A DNA stretch of 11,585 nt from Caulobacter sp. CCH9-E1 (GTDB taxonomy: Bacteria; Pseudomonadota; Alphaproteobacteria; Caulobacterales; Caulobacteraceae): positions 1 to 11,585 of the forward strand of contig NZ_LSJA01000197.1 in assembly GCF_001556515.1 (NCBI RefSeq), given 5' to 3'. Every line of letters starts with the position of its first letter. Within the stretch, counting starts at the first letter, position 1. The notes beneath the pieces are model-generated. The model searched no databases. It saw only the letters and a program-made list of their open reading frames with translations, and was not told where the DNA came from. This document shows, piece by piece, positions 6,830 to 11,585 of this stretch. The translations under genes and the position numbers were made by a program.

Positions 6830-8119
6830 GTGATCCTTGCCCTGCTGATCTTCATCGCCACCATCACCCTGGTCATCTGGCAGCCCAAGGGTCTCAGCAT
6901 CGGCTGGAGCGCCAGCATCGGCGCGGCGCTGGCGCTGGTCACCGGCGTCGTGCACCTGGCCGACATACTGACCGTCTGGCACATCGTCTGGAACGCCACC
7001 GGCGCGTTCATCGCGGTCATCATCATCAGCCTGCTTCTCGATGAAGCGGGCTTCTTCGAATGGGCCGCGCTGCACGTAGCGCGCTGGGGCGGCGGCAAGG
7101 GGCGGCTCCTGTTCGCCTCGATCGTGCTCCTGGGGGCCGCAGTCTCGTCGGTGTTCGCCAATGACGGGGCGGCGCTGATCCTCACCCCCATCGTCATCGC
7201 CATGCTCATGGCCCTTGGTTTCAAGGACAAGGCGACCCTGGCCTTCGTTATGGCGGCGGGCTTCATCGCCGATATGGCCAGCCTGCCGCTGGTGGTCTCC
7301 AATCTCGTCAACATCGTCTCGGCAGACTTCTTCAAGATCGGCTTTGGGCGCTACGCCCTGGTCATGATCCCCGTAAACTTGGCGGCGATCGCCGCGACCC
7401 TGGGGGCGCTGCTGATCTACTTCCGTCGCGACATTCCCAAGACTTACGACGTCGCCCAGCTGAAAACGCCGGCGGCCGCCATCAAGGATCCCGCGACCTT
7501 CAAGGCCGGCTGGGTAGTCCTGGCGCTGCTCCTGATCGGGTTCTTCGCTCTCGAGCCGCTAGGCGTGCCTGTCAGCGCCACGGCTGCGGTCGGAGCCCTG
7601 GTCTTGTTGGTGATCGCGGGCCGGGGCCACATCATCAGCACGCGCAAGGTCCTGAAGGGCGCTCCCTGGCAGGTCGTCATCTTCTCGCTGGGCATGTACC
7701 TGGTGGTCTACGGGCTGCGCAACGCGGGCCTCACCGACCAGCTAGCGGGCCTGCTCAATCACTTCGCCAAAGGCGGTGTCTGGGGCGCGGCCTTCGGCAC
7801 GGGCGTTCTGACGGCGCTCCTGTCCTCGGTCATGAACAACATGCCCACCGTCCTGGTCGGCGCGCTCTCCATCGAGGCCAGCGGCGCGACCGGCGCGGTC
7901 AAGGAGGCGATGATCTACGCCAACGTGATCGGCAGCGACCTGGGCCCCAAGATCACCCCGATCGGCTCGCTGGCCACGTTGTTGTGGCTGCACGTGCTCA
8001 GCGCCAAGGGGATCAAGATCTCCTGGGGCTACTATTTCAAAGTCGGGATCATCCTGACCACGCCGATCCTCCTCATCACCCTCGCGGCCCTGGCGCTCAG
8101 GCTGACGATCGCCGGGTAA
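6830..8119 (+). CDS. arsB: ArsB arsenite/antimonite efflux permease
   Basis: A 429-residue inner-membrane protein, the same length as E. coli ArsB and very similar along its whole length. Diagnostic stretches include [89 protein letters not shown] and [13 protein letters not shown]. Hydrophobic segments run throughout, in line with the twelve-helix ion-transporter fold. It exports As(III)/Sb(III) using proton motive force, or ATP if an ArsA is supplied elsewhere; no arsA is in this window. The start is GTG at 6830, matching the family N-terminus ([11 protein letters not shown]). The ribosome site is weak. It follows a strong hairpin, so its level may be kept low on purpose. Confidence 0.96.
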   Translation: MILALLIFIATITLVIWQPKGLSIGWSASIGAALALVTGVVHLADILTVWHIVWNATGAFIAVIIISLLLDEAGFFEWAALHVARWGGGKGRLLFASIVLLGAAVSSVFANDGAALILTPIVIAMLMALGFKDKATLAFVMAAGFIADMASLPLVVSNLVNIVSADFFKIGFGRYALVMIPVNLAAIAATLGALLIYFRRDIPKTYDVAQLKTPAAAIKDPATFKAGWVVLALLLIGFFALEPLGVPVSATAAVGALVLLVIAGRGHIISTRKVLKGAPWQVVIFSLGMYLVVYGLRNAGLTDQLAGLLNHFAKGGVWGAAFGTGVLTALLSSVMNNMPTVLVGALSIEASGATGAVKEAMIYANVIGSDLGPKITPIGSLATLLWLHVLSAKGIKISWGYYFKVGIILTTPILLITLAALALRLTIAG

Positions 8120-8227
8120 GAGGGGAGCGAGCGCCCCCCGGCGACAGTCGTCGGGGCCGTTCAAAGATGGAGAGGCTGGCGTCGGAGCTTAGGAGCTGAG
8201 GCGAGGGGCAGAGCGAAGCTTTCGCGT
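8120..8227. other. Intergenic stretch after arsB
   Basis: CCCCGGCG (8136-8143) and CGTCGGGG (8149-8156) can pair over a 5-nt loop with one G-U pair, but no T-tract follows. It is at best a weak terminator for arsB. I see no gene here. The frame of the FecR-like fragment stays open through part of this stretch, but without family-like sequence. Confidence 0.35.
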
Positions 8228-8407
8228 TTGGAGCGAGAGAGTCTCTCGTGGGTCAACCGCCTGCATTCCGGCGCCTTTTCAGTGGAGGACGCCGACGCAT
8301 TCCGGCGTTGGCGCTCATCGGATCCTGCCAATGAGGCGGCGTTCGTGGAGGCGATACGATTTCGCCGCAGGGTGGGCGAAATGTTGAGAAGTGCGCGGCA
8401 GGACTGA
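8228..8407 (+). pseudogene. FecR-like N-terminal (DUF4880-type) fragment
   Basis: The frame reads LSWVNRLHSGAFSVEDADAF and then RRWRSSDPANEAAFVEA before a run of Arg and a stop at 8405-8407. This resembles the N-terminal cytoplasmic domain of FecR-type anti-sigma regulators: W-x-x-R-L-x-S-G, then a stretch ending in F-x-x-W, then D-P-A-N-x-x-A-F. Full FecR proteins are over 300 residues, with a membrane segment and periplasmic domain; here fewer than 60 residues remain. The only in-frame start nearby is a TTG at 8228 without a ribosome site. No recognisable continuation appears in other frames. I read it as the remnant of a host gene broken when the island formed. Recognition is by eye only. 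Confidence 0.42.
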
Positions 8408-8483
8408 CCGAAGTTCCAGAATGTCCGGGTCTGCCGGCAGGCCAGCGACCCGCTCCAGGCGCCCCTCTGAAAGCGGAAGATGA

Positions 8484-8513
8484 TTTACACCTGCATATGT
8501 GCACATATATACA
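8484..8513 (+). promoter_or_regulatory. Promoter and palindromic operator of the third arsR
   Basis: A -35 TTTACA (8484-8489, one mismatch from consensus) lies 16-18 bp before TATATA (8506-8511) or TATACA (8508-8513). The perfect 14-bp palindrome ATATGTGCACATAT (8495-8508) fills the spacer and runs into the -10. A repressor bound there would block polymerase. It is unlike the operators of the other two arsR genes. Two ATGs at 8515 and 8518 are out of frame with arsR. Confidence 0.6.
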
Positions 8514-8536
8514 CATGATGCCAACTCAGAGCGTTC

Positions 8537-8866
8537 ATGCCCACAGACGTTAAACTCGAGCGACCCAGGACCTTCGACGTAGGCTTCTTTCGTGCCTTGT
8601 GCGAGCCGGTCCGGCTGCAGTTGCTGACCAAGCTGGTGCAGTTGGGGCGAGCGGACGTGGCGACGATCTCCGAGGGCTTCGGACAGGATCGCTCGGTGAT
8701 CTCCCGCCATCTCCAGATTCTACGTGACACCGGCGTGGTAACGGCCAGCCGGGAGGGGCGGCACGTGTTCTATGAACTCGACGGGCGCGCCCTGGCCGAC
8801 AAACTGCAGAGCATGTCGGAAGAGGTCAGAGCCCTGTCGCCGCTTTGTTGCCCTGGCCGAGGCTAG
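8537..8866 (+). CDS. arsR: ArsR-family transcriptional repressor (third, divergent type)
   Basis: A 109-residue winged-helix protein: FFRALCEPVRLQLLTKLVQLG, HTH VATISEGFGQDRSVISRHLQILRDTGVV, and wing TASREGRHVFYELDG. The C-terminus ends SPLCCPGRG with vicinal Cys104/Cys105; Cys22 lies in the first helix. It lacks the third Cys spaced 7-8 residues further on in the other two ArsRs, so its metal site is different, possibly completed by Cys22 or across the dimer. As(III) or another thiophilic ion is the probable ligand. The ATG at 8537 is the only fitting start. Matching AT-rich palindromes before and after the gene suggest that it controls both itself and the ArsO-like gene downstream. Confidence 0.88.
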   Translation: MPTDVKLERPRTFDVGFFRALCEPVRLQLLTKLVQLGRADVATISEGFGQDRSVISRHLQILRDTGVVTASREGRHVFYELDGRALADKLQSMSEEVRALSPLCCPGRG

Positions 8867-8889
8867 AGCCGCAATCCGCTTTGAGAAAC

Positions 8890-8920
8890 ATATGCATATG
8901 GACGCAAACATGCATATAAT
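8890..8920 (+). promoter_or_regulatory. Paired inverted repeat and -10 upstream of the ArsO-like gene
   Basis: ATATGCAT (8890-8897) and ATGCATAT (8910-8917) form a perfect 8-12-8 inverted repeat with arm centres 20 bp apart, two helical turns. The left arm is part of a 12-bp palindrome CATATGCATATG (8889-8900). TATAAT (8915-8920) is an exact -10 hexamer overlapping the right arm. TTGAGA (8881-8886) is 28 bp upstream, too far for a normal -35. The TGCATAT/ATATGCA theme resembles the operator at 8495-8508, so the same ArsR may bind. Confidence 0.5.
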
Positions 8921-9086
8921 GAAGAGTAGTTGTCGGTCCGCCGCGATCCTGATGCCGGCCGCATGGGCGGGCCCGCTGGGGCGCCATCTGCTGCGGCTCA
9001 GGTTGACCGCGCCGAATTTCAAGGACGACGACAAGGCGTTGCACCAAGGGGCTTCGAACACGTCTGAACCGGTCGCGAGCTGATCG
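8921..9086. other. Leader region before the ArsO-like gene
   Basis: This stretch would be the 5' leader of the flavoprotein mRNA if the TATAAT at 8915 is used. A reading frame from ATG 8919 to 9083 (54 codons, starting MKSSCRSAA) is open. It has no ribosome site and its ATG lies inside the -10, so I do not call it a gene. No strong hairpin is obvious. Confidence 0.3.
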
Positions 9087-10124
9087 ATGCAGAAGTATGA
9101 TGTCCTCGTGGTGGGTGGTGGACAAAGCGGCCTTGCCGCCGGCTGGGCGCTGCTCAAGACTGGCTTGAAGTTCGCAATCCTGGAAGGCGGAGCGGCGGTG
9201 GCTGGCTCCTGGCCGCGTTACTACGACTCTCTGCGACTCTTCTCACCTGCCGCCTATTCGGCTTTACCTGATCGAGCGTTTCCCGGCGATCCGAAGCGCT
9301 ACCCGCGCCGGGATGAGGTGTCGGCCTATTTGGCAAACTATGCTGATGCGCTCTCCCTGCCGGTGCTGACTGGCCAGCGGGTGACCTCCGTCGAGCGAAC
9401 TCCTGAAGGCTTTTGGCTACGGACAACGGCTGGCCGGGAGTACGTCGCGCGATCGGTCGTGATTGCCACAGGCGTTTTTGAGGCCCCGCACATGCCGCGA
9501 TTGCCGGGACACGAGCGCTTCGGCGGAATGGGGTTGCATGTTGCCGGCTATCGCAATCCAGAGCCGTATCGTGGGCGGCGCGTGGTGGTGGTCGGAGCCG
9601 CTAACTCTGCTGTCCAAGTTGCGGTCGAGCTCGCTGCTGAGGCTGACGTGACGCTGGCGGTGAGGAGTCGCGTGCGTTTCATCCCGCAGACCTTGTTGGG
9701 ACGCGATATCCATTTCTGGTTCAACTTGGCTGGCGTGGATCGTTCGCGGCGCCTGTCGGATCAAGGAACGCCAGTGCTCGACGACGGTCACTACAGCGCC
9801 GCACTGAAGCGGGGCGCGCCATTGGCGAAGCCGATGTTCACCAGCTTTACCGAGACAGGTGTGGTTTGGGCTGATGGCGTTGAGGAGCGAATCGATGCGG
9901 TGATCTTCGCGACCGGCTACCGACCGAACGTCGGTTTTACGAAGCTTCCCGGCCTTGTGGATGGCGCAGGCACGCTACTTCAGCGTGACGGTAGGGCGAT
10001 TGGGCAGCCCGGAATTTATTTCGTCGGACAACCAGGTCTGCGCAGCTTCAGTTCAGGCGTGCTGCGTGGGGTAGGGCGCGACGCCGCTGCTGTTGCAGCA
10101 CAGATCCGGAGAGTGATGACCTAG
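9087..10124 (+). CDS. arsO: ArsO-like FAD/NADPH-dependent monooxygenase
   Basis: A 345-residue soluble flavoprotein. The FAD Rossmann motif DVLVVGGGQSGLAAGWALL begins at residue 5. GSWPRYYDSLRLFSPAAYSALP is the WPxYYxSLxLFSPAxYSxLP block that is characteristic of ArsO and related flavin monooxygenases. A second Rossmann, RVVVVGAANSAVQVAVEL (~residues 163-180), should bind NAD(P)H, although GAANSA replaces the usual GGGNSA. FATGYRP near the C-terminal third is the FMO-type ATG motif. ArsO genes occur in bacterial ars clusters; the substrate is not firmly established. It follows the third arsR by 220 bp with its own -10/operator. A weak ribosome site (GAG) precedes the ATG. A different small-molecule monooxygenase role cannot be excluded. 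Confidence 0.82.
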   Translation: MQKYDVLVVGGGQSGLAAGWALLKTGLKFAILEGGAAVAGSWPRYYDSLRLFSPAAYSALPDRAFPGDPKRYPRRDEVSAYLANYADALSLPVLTGQRVTSVERTPEGFWLRTTAGREYVARSVVIATGVFEAPHMPRLPGHERFGGMGLHVAGYRNPEPYRGRRVVVVGAANSAVQVAVELAAEADVTLAVRSRVRFIPQTLLGRDIHFWFNLAGVDRSRRLSDQGTPVLDDGHYSAALKRGAPLAKPMFTSFTETGVVWADGVEERIDAVIFATGYRPNVGFTKLPGLVDGAGTLLQRDGRAIGQPGIYFVGQPGLRSFSSGVLRGVGRDAAAVAAQIRRVMT

Positions 10125-10170
10125 AGCACCGGCATGAGACTGTTCGCGCCTAGGTTCTGGCTTCGTACTG

Positions 10171-10208
10171 CTAAGCGTACATTGGCGCACAAACCTCGAG
10201 GTAAGCCC
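10171..10208 (-). repeat. Candidate right terminal inverted repeat of the Tn3-family transposon
   Basis: Read on the minus strand, these 38 bp begin GGGCTTACC and end TACGCTTAG. Tn3-family ends are about 38 bp, begin GGGG and end close to TACGNTAAG (family knowledge). Length, tip and inner end fit with one mismatch at each end, but the middle is not recognisable. If real, the whole ars cluster is cargo of the Tn3 element. The partner end is outside the window, so this cannot be confirmed here. Confidence 0.28.
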
Positions 10209-10226
10209 TACATCAGGCGGCTTACC
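10200..10226. repeat. 8-bp stem-loop beside the IS insertion site
   Basis: GGTAAGCC (10200-10207) and GGCTTACC (10219-10226) are exact inverted copies with an 11-nt centre. The right arm abuts the left end of the IS110-family element. The motif GGTAAGCC also occurs inside the element at 10389-10396. It may be the natural hairpin target of the element. Confidence 0.5.
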
Positions 10227-10230
10227 ATCT

Positions 10231-10242
10231 GTGGACGCCCCC
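10231..10242. repeat. Subterminal inverted repeat of IS, transposase-3' side
   Basis: GTGGACGCCCCC is an exact inverted copy of the 12 bp at 11564-11575. Neither copy extends: the bases on both sides do not pair. Confidence 0.75.
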
Positions 10243-10249
10243 TTCAGCG

Positions 10250-10482
10250 CAAGACGGATTTCGAAGCTCTGACGCTTGATCGGATGCTGCCATCTGTCCG
10301 GCCTGTTGTGCACCCGAGAGCGCTGGCCCGTATGGAAGTTCGCGGATCAGGTCCAAATCACCCATAGCGTGCTCAAGGAAGGCACGGTGGTAAGCCCTGG
10401 TTTTCCTGATCCCGTCTCACCGACTGTGCGCCATACCTTCCGTCGTCCGACTACGCTTCGACGCCTCTGGAGCCGGCGGCCG
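10250..10482 (-). ncRNA. Putative bridge RNA (seekRNA) of the IS110-family element
   Basis: The transposase 3' arm has no gene but is rich in pairing. GGATCAGG (10344-10351) pairs with CCTGATCC (10405-10412). Inside it CGTGC (10368-10372) pairs with GCACG (10382-10386). An internal loop is left, with strands 10352-10367 and 10387-10404. One strand holds TGGTAAGCC (10388-10396), the reverse complement of the left flank GGCTTACCA (10219-10227). The other holds ATCACC (10357-10362), identical to the right flank at 11579-11584. Other stems are CGTCG/CGACG (10441-10445/10459-10463) and GACGGAT/ATCTGTC (10253-10259/10292-10298). IS110-family elements carry such RNAs, in the 3' arm for IS1111 types (family knowledge). 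Ends of the RNA and its promoter are not determined. Confidence 0.55.
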
Positions 10483-11508
10483 TCAGGCCGCCAGCGCCGG
10501 AGCCCTGTAGACGCCGCCCCTGGCCAGCAGCGCCCAAATGATCCTTGCGGTCTTGTTGGCCAAGGCTACGGCCACGAGCATCCGCGGCTTGCGGGCCAGC
10601 ATCTGCGCCAGCCACGATCCGGGCGGCGCGCCGCGGATCAGGGCCTGCTTGATCACCGCGCTGGCGCCGATCACCAGCAATCGCCGCAAGGTTCGCTCGC
10701 CGGCCTTGGTGATCTGGCCCAGCTTCTGCTTGCCGCCGCTGGATCGTTGCACCGGCGTGAGGCCCAGCCAGGCCGAGAAGTCGCGTCCGCAGCGGAAGGC
10801 CTCAGATCCCGGCGCCAGGGCCACCATGGCCGAGGCCGTAACGGGTCCGATACCTGGGATCGTCATTAGCCGGCGCGCGACAGGGTCTTCCTTGGCGCGC
10901 CGGGCGATCTCGGCATCGAGGCTGGCGATCTCCGTCTGCAGCGCATCCAGCATCCGCACCATCACCTGCAGGCTGACGCGCGCGGCCGGCGGAAGCTGGC
11001 TTTGCGGATCCTCGATCTCGGCGACCAGGCGCTCGACGTACATCACGCCCTTGGGCGCGACGTAGCCGAACTCAGCCAAGTGGCCGCGCAGGCCGTTCAT
11101 GATCTGGGTGCGCTGGCGCACCAGCAGATCCCGGGCCCGGAACACCACGCCGCTGGCCTGCTGCTCGCGGCTCTTCACGGGCACGAAGCGCATCGTGGGC
11201 CGCTGGGCGGCCTCGCAGATCGCCTCGGCATCGGCTTCGTCGTTCTTCTGCCGCTTCACGAACGGCTTCACGTAGGCGGGCGGGATCAGTTTGACCGTGT
11301 GGCCCAGCGCTTCCAGCTCGCGCCCCCAGTGATGAGCGCCCGCGCACGCCTCCATGGCCACAATGCAGCGCGGCTGACCGGCGAAGAACGCCAGCAGCCG
11401 GCCCCGACCAAGCTTCTTGCGGAACATAACCGAGCCGGCGGCATCGGCTCCGTGGGCCTGGAACACCGACTTGGCGATATCCAGCCCGATGATGGTAATC
11501 TCGCCCAT
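10483..11508 (-). CDS. IS110-family transposase (DEDD RuvC-like plus Tnp domain)
   Basis: A 341-residue protein. The N-terminal RuvC-like domain shows IGLDIAKSVFQAHG (Asp10), VAMEACAGAHHWGREL (Glu53) and KRQKNDEADAEAI (Asp90, Asp93), the DEDD tetrad of this family. IPGIGPVTASAMVA (~218-230) is the helix-hairpin-like segment. FSAWLGLTPVQRSSGGKQKLGQITKAG (~244-270) is the C-terminal Tnp domain; Ser245 is the probable second catalytic residue. The ATG at 11508 has GGGAGG about 6 nt upstream. The stop lies within a GGCGGC/GCCGCC hairpin (10475-10492). The protein should work with a structured RNA from its own element to pick target and donor. It looks intact. Confidence 0.95.
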   Translation of the reverse strand: MGEITIIGLDIAKSVFQAHGADAAGSVMFRKKLGRGRLLAFFAGQPRCIVAMEACAGAHHWGRELEALGHTVKLIPPAYVKPFVKRQKNDEADAEAICEAAQRPTMRFVPVKSREQQASGVVFRARDLLVRQRTQIMNGLRGHLAEFGYVAPKGVMYVERLVAEIEDPQSQLPPAARVSLQVMVRMLDALQTEIASLDAEIARRAKEDPVARRLMTIPGIGPVTASAMVALAPGSEAFRCGRDFSAWLGLTPVQRSSGGKQKLGQITKAGERTLRRLLVIGASAVIKQALIRGAPPGSWLAQMLARKPRMLVAVALANKTARIIWALLARGGVYRAPALAA

Positions 11509-11563
11509 GGGCGCCTCCCTCGAGTGAAGCTCAACACCTCACTCTGGCACGTAGATGCCGTCG

Positions 11564-11575
11564 GGGGGCGTCCAC
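11564..11575. repeat. Subterminal inverted repeat of IS, transposase-5' side
   Basis: GGGGGCGTCCAC is the exact inverted partner of 10231-10242. It lies about 55 bp upstream of the transposase start. Host or transposon DNA should resume within a few bases to its right, at the window edge. Confidence 0.75.
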
Positions 11576-11585
11576 CCCATCACCT

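Larger units (their letters stand above)
10228..11578 (-). mobile_element. IS110-family insertion sequence, IS1111-like ends
   Basis: A single DEDD transposase gene lies between two 12-bp perfect subterminal inverted repeats: GTGGACGCCCCC (10231-10242) and GGGGGCGTCCAC (11564-11575). CCATC occurs just outside both (10225-10229 and 11577-11581), as expected if the core sequence is kept at each junction. Exact ends are therefore uncertain by a few bases. Subterminal repeats and a long noncoding arm downstream of the transposase (~240 bp, against ~60 bp upstream) are features of the IS1111 subgroup (family knowledge). The element looks complete. Confidence 0.75.

Noticed and set aside
5745..6833. 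Plus-strand open frame of 362 codons overlapping the pstS-like gene
   Set aside because: Very Arg/Gly-rich product from the wrong frame; the PstS motifs are in the other frame.
6172..7335. Long minus-strand open frame (387 codons)
   Set aside because: It is antisense to the pstS-like gene and arsB, both clear family members; its sequence is low-complexity and typical of a high-GC shadow frame.
8234..8248. Palindrome CGAGAGAGTCTCTCG
   Set aside because: One-base centre and no nearby promoter; it falls within the FecR-like fragment, so no function is assigned.
8263..8307. GCATTCCGGCG repeated 34 bp apart (8263-8273, 8297-8307)
   Set aside because: Both copies lie in the FecR-like frame in different reading phases; two copies are too few to call a repeat family or CRISPR.
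8253..8516. Minus-strand 87-codon frame between arsB and the third arsR
   Set aside because: Composition is unlike a protein, it has no ribosome site, and it lies over the FecR-like frame and the arsR promoter.
8919..9083. 54-codon frame before arsO
   Set aside because: No ribosome site, the start codon overlaps a -10 box, and the product is not recognised.

Overview
The window is high-GC DNA from an alphaproteobacterium, most likely Caulobacteraceae or a sphingomonad relative. The clues are protein style, near-leaderless promoters and a FecR-type remnant. It is an accessory arsenic-resistance island between two mobile elements. Taxonomy is inferred from sequence character only.

Layout. Positions 1-2148 (minus) hold the first ~716 residues of a Tn3-family transposase; its C-terminus lies left of the window. 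A divergent serine resolvase follows (2231-2800), then a small unidentified minus-strand gene (2802-3002). The arsenic cluster runs on the plus strand from 3115: arsR, arsH, a second arsR, a thioredoxin-type arsenate reductase, a glutaredoxin-type arsenate reductase (arsC), an orphan PstS-like periplasmic phosphate-binding protein, and the arsenite efflux pump arsB (to 8119). About 0.4 kb then holds a broken FecR-like N-terminal fragment. A third, divergent-type arsR (8537-8866) and an ArsO-like flavoprotein monooxygenase (9087-10124) form a second regulated unit. The right edge is an IS110-family element (about 10228-11578) with its transposase on the minus strand.

How it works together. Arsenate is reduced to arsenite by two mechanistically different reductases and exported by ArsB. 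ArsH handles organoarsenicals or redox stress. The PstS-like protein probably keeps phosphate uptake selective or traps oxyanion in the periplasm. Three ArsR repressors, each with a C-terminal vicinal Cys pair, sit behind three dissimilar inverted-repeat operators. A perfect hairpin terminator between pstS and arsB may set pump dosage.

The most interesting signal is in the 3' noncoding arm of the IS110-family element. It can fold into an internal-loop structure of bridge RNA (seekRNA) type. Its two loop strands carry a 9-nt and a 6-nt segment that together cover, without gap, the 14-nt site reconstructed from the DNA flanking the insertion. Subterminal 12-bp inverted repeats place it near the IS1111 subgroup.
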